Shown here: piece by piece, positions 62,901 to 64,000 of the stretch | Layout: each line of letters begins with the position of its first letter | Numbering within the stretch: position 1 is the first letter of the stretch | Translations under genes and position numbers: made by a program | Origin: Theristus sp. LFF4_11 | Lineage: Eukaryota > Nematoda > Chromadorea > Monhysterida > Xyalidae | Direction: 5' to 3' | NCBI GenBank assembly: GCA_030248135.1 | Contig: JASANC010001886.1 | Span: 62,001 to 126,000 of the forward strand | DNA length: 64,000 bases | The notes under the pieces: model-generated | What the model saw: only the letters and a program-made list of their open reading frames with translations | What the model was told of the DNA's origin: nothing | Databases searched by the model: none

Positions 62901-64000
62901 CTTGAAAATTTCTTGTCTTTTATCTGTTCAAGCTTTTTTCAGTACAACGGAATGACGTACAAAATGAATCAAATTTACGCACTGCAAGAAAAGTCCCTGC
63001 AAGTCGACCGGGAGATCTACCATACCTTAGAAAATGTGTATAGTAAGACAGAATACACATGGAAGAGAATGGATGATGTGTCCTCGCAAGTGAATCGCCT
63101 GCACATGGAAATGGCTTTCAAACTCAGTTTGCTTCTTTCCCAAATGCGCTGGGATGAAAAACAAAACGAACGAAGGCTTCAAATTTTGTCATCAAAGGTC
63201 AGCATTTCACATATCACGTGTTCAGCTTTTTTTACAGTCGTTGGTTTCTAAATACGAACGGACGCACGGTACTGTACAGGCATGTATACGTACACTGTAG
63301 TTGCCGCGGTCGCCGTTACCGTCCAAATTGTTGCGACTCGATTTTTTGAAACGCCGAAACCTCCATGAAACGGAAAACCGCGAGCGTACCGAAACCGCCA
63401 GTCTCATTTTTCAGAAAACCGCGCACCACCGCCATTTGCACTCGTTGCACTTTGCGTGCACAAAAAACGGGTTCCTATTCCTAAAGTTGACACTCGTTTG
63501 CGCCAGTGATAAGCCATCCCGCAATTGCATCTTTTCAGACTGTCAGTGAACTGTCAGAAGAAATCAAAAGCGCTTCCAACGAAACCAATCATCTGATTCG
63601 GACTATGTTTGCGAAAATGAGTGAAAACGCGGACAAACATCAACGAGAGACGGTAGATGCGATCAAGCACGCGACGAAAACACTCCTGGATGGACAACAA
63701 CACGCGTTAGAGGAGTTGCAACAGCAATTGAAGCAAAATACTGCTGCGCTGCAACACCAACTAAACCACAATACAACTGCGTTGCAACAGCAATTGAATG
63801 ATAATACAACGGCGCTGAGACAGCAAATGGATCAGAATACAAAGGCGATTCAGTGGTACTCTGCGCATCAAGCTGAACAAACCAAACTGAACCACGAAGT
63901 TCTACTGCACGAAACCCATTGGATAAATTTCCTCAAGCATCGCGACAACAAAACTAAGACGTTTGTAATTAAGAAATGTATAATAGCCGAGGGTAGGAGC
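59729..64000 (+). CDS. Gene C: paralogue of gene B, secreted coiled-coil protein, 3' partial
   Basis: Six exons are visible (59729-59917, 60196-60387, 60464-60584, 62702-62805, 62943-63197, 63539-64000+), 441 codons, truncated by the window. Exon phases (0,0,1,0,0) equal those of gene B. Features: signal peptide (hydrophobic about 11-25), VLTAISVLGAR exon, RVKR site at residues 175-178, a helical exon aligned to gene B exon 5, and a long coiled coil with four 11-residue repeats at 350-393 that gene B lacks. By homology the missing part should carry Cys-rich, PAN and sushi regions. The family is not recognised. Intron 3 contains a mariner-like element with a nested MITE and another MITE. Confidence 0.82.
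59979..60150. mobile_element. MITE, CAGCTGATTGG family, in gene C intron 1
   Basis: TTGATCAGCTGATTGACTGG, GATGCATGCAATCTGTGCAC, and inverse blocks ending CACCAACCAATTAATAAA. Fills most of the 278-bp intron. Confidence 0.78.
60196..60387 (+). CDS. Gene C exon 2
   Basis: Reads VLTAISVLGARLTNNSNESD then EKELHIITNALQNHY. Same length, phase and opening 11 residues as gene B exon 2. Starts after acatgcag; an open frame continues upstream but phase and homology select this start. Confidence 0.9.
60464..60584 (+). CDS. Gene C exon 3
   Basis: Reads LLKNFMAGRDRNWNTLDNER, ending LKRFTSYAVGLTPAGGT(G). Starts after tgatttttag in phase 0; phase 1 donor GTATAT, as gene B exon 3. Confidence 0.85.
60617..61806. 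mobile_element. Tc1/mariner-like TIR element, non-autonomous, with nested MITE
   Basis: TACAGGGTGATCCAAAAAAA ... TTTTTTGGATCACCCTGTA, TA at both ends, inverted arms of about 160 bp. A MITE (60,891-61,339) is inserted inside. No transposase residues seen. In gene C intron 3, starting 32 bp after the exon 3 donor. Confidence 0.85.
60891..61339. mobile_element. MITE, TACCGTATTACCTCT family, nested
   Basis: TACCGTATTACCTCTATTAA ... TTAGAGGTAATACGGTA. Splits the left arm of the mariner-like element, so it is younger. Confidence 0.87.
62150..62613. mobile_element. MITE, TACCGTATTACCTCT family
   Basis: Full copy, 464 bp, closely similar to the 21,128 copy in both sequence and orientation; ends about 90 bp before the acceptor of gene C exon 4. 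Confidence 0.88.
62702..62805 (+). CDS. Gene C exon 4, with RVKR cleavage motif
   Basis: Reads ARLGERRRVKRYAAFRLADE then VNQLRNVLIRLLQCQ. RVKR at residues 175-178 parallels REKR in gene B exon 4. Shorter than its counterpart (35 versus 80 codons) and lacks the B insert with CTNYC. Phase 1 in, 0 out. Confidence 0.82.
62943..63197 (+). CDS. Gene C exon 5, helical
   Basis: Reads YNGMTYKMNQIYALQEKSLQ and DREIYHTLENVYSKTEYTWK, heptad-like, aligned with gene B exon 5. Phase 0 both ends; donor GTCAGC. Confidence 0.85.
63539..64000 (+). CDS. Gene C exon 6, hendecad coiled coil, continues past window
   Basis: Open to the window edge. Contains four 11-residue repeats (QLKQNTAALQH, QLNHNTTALQQ, QLNDNTTALRQ, QMDQNTKAIQW) encoded by 33-bp units at 63,725-63,856, a pattern that favours right-handed coiled coils. 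Downstream HETHWINFLKHRDN...KKCIIAEG matches gene B exon 6 near its middle. Gene B lacks the hendecads. Confidence 0.85.

Overview
The window is nuclear DNA of an invertebrate animal. The evidence is intron-rich genes with GT-AG splice sites, a class I PI3-kinase catalytic subunit, a BRAP/BRAP2 orthologue, secreted proteins with PAN and sushi domains, a non-LTR retrotransposon, tRNA-derived SINEs and many TIR/MITE elements. I could not place the phylum. Exons are clean and in frame; almost all of the repeats lie in introns or between genes.

Layout. (1) About 157-23,690, + strand: class I PI3K p110, 5' end outside the window. Nineteen well-supported exons from the Ras-binding domain to the stop join in perfect phase (962 codons), with one or two weaker N-terminal exons. 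Introns hold a 22-23 bp minisatellite (3.75-5.26 kb), a GTT microsatellite (5.46-5.93 kb), a 5'-truncated LINE (9.26-10.98 kb), SINEs and a 5.3 kb repeat-filled intron (17.26-22.60 kb). (2) 24,755-41,419, + strand: BRAP, 13 exons, 699 aa, complete. Its introns carry two giant inverted repeats (29.77-33.43 and 34.43-37.23 kb) and a hAT-like MITE. (3) 57,922-42,908, - strand: gene B, which I do not recognise, 10 exons, 846 aa in the longest model. It has a signal peptide, an RxKR site, helical and coiled-coil regions, a Cys-rich region, a PAN/Apple-like domain and a sushi/CCP domain. (4) 59,729 to the window end, + strand: gene C, a divergent paralogue of gene B with the same exon phases, RVKR at the matching place and an 11-residue coiled-coil repeat; its 3' end is beyond the window.

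PI3K and BRAP are tandem. Both belong to growth-factor/Ras signalling (p110 binds Ras through its RBD; BRAP is a Ras-responsive E3 ligase in other animals), but the sequence gives no evidence of co-regulation. BRAP and gene B converge, with a TIR element between them that supplies a candidate BRAP poly(A) signal. B and C are head-to-head across about 1.8 kb.

The most unusual items are the B/C gene family, a repeated composite unit made of a terminal inverted-repeat module plus a 148-bp or 170-bp satellite array plus a conserved distal segment (three copies, all in introns), and the two giant fold-back structures. Exon coordinates come from reading splice sites and phases by eye; no alignment or database search was run.
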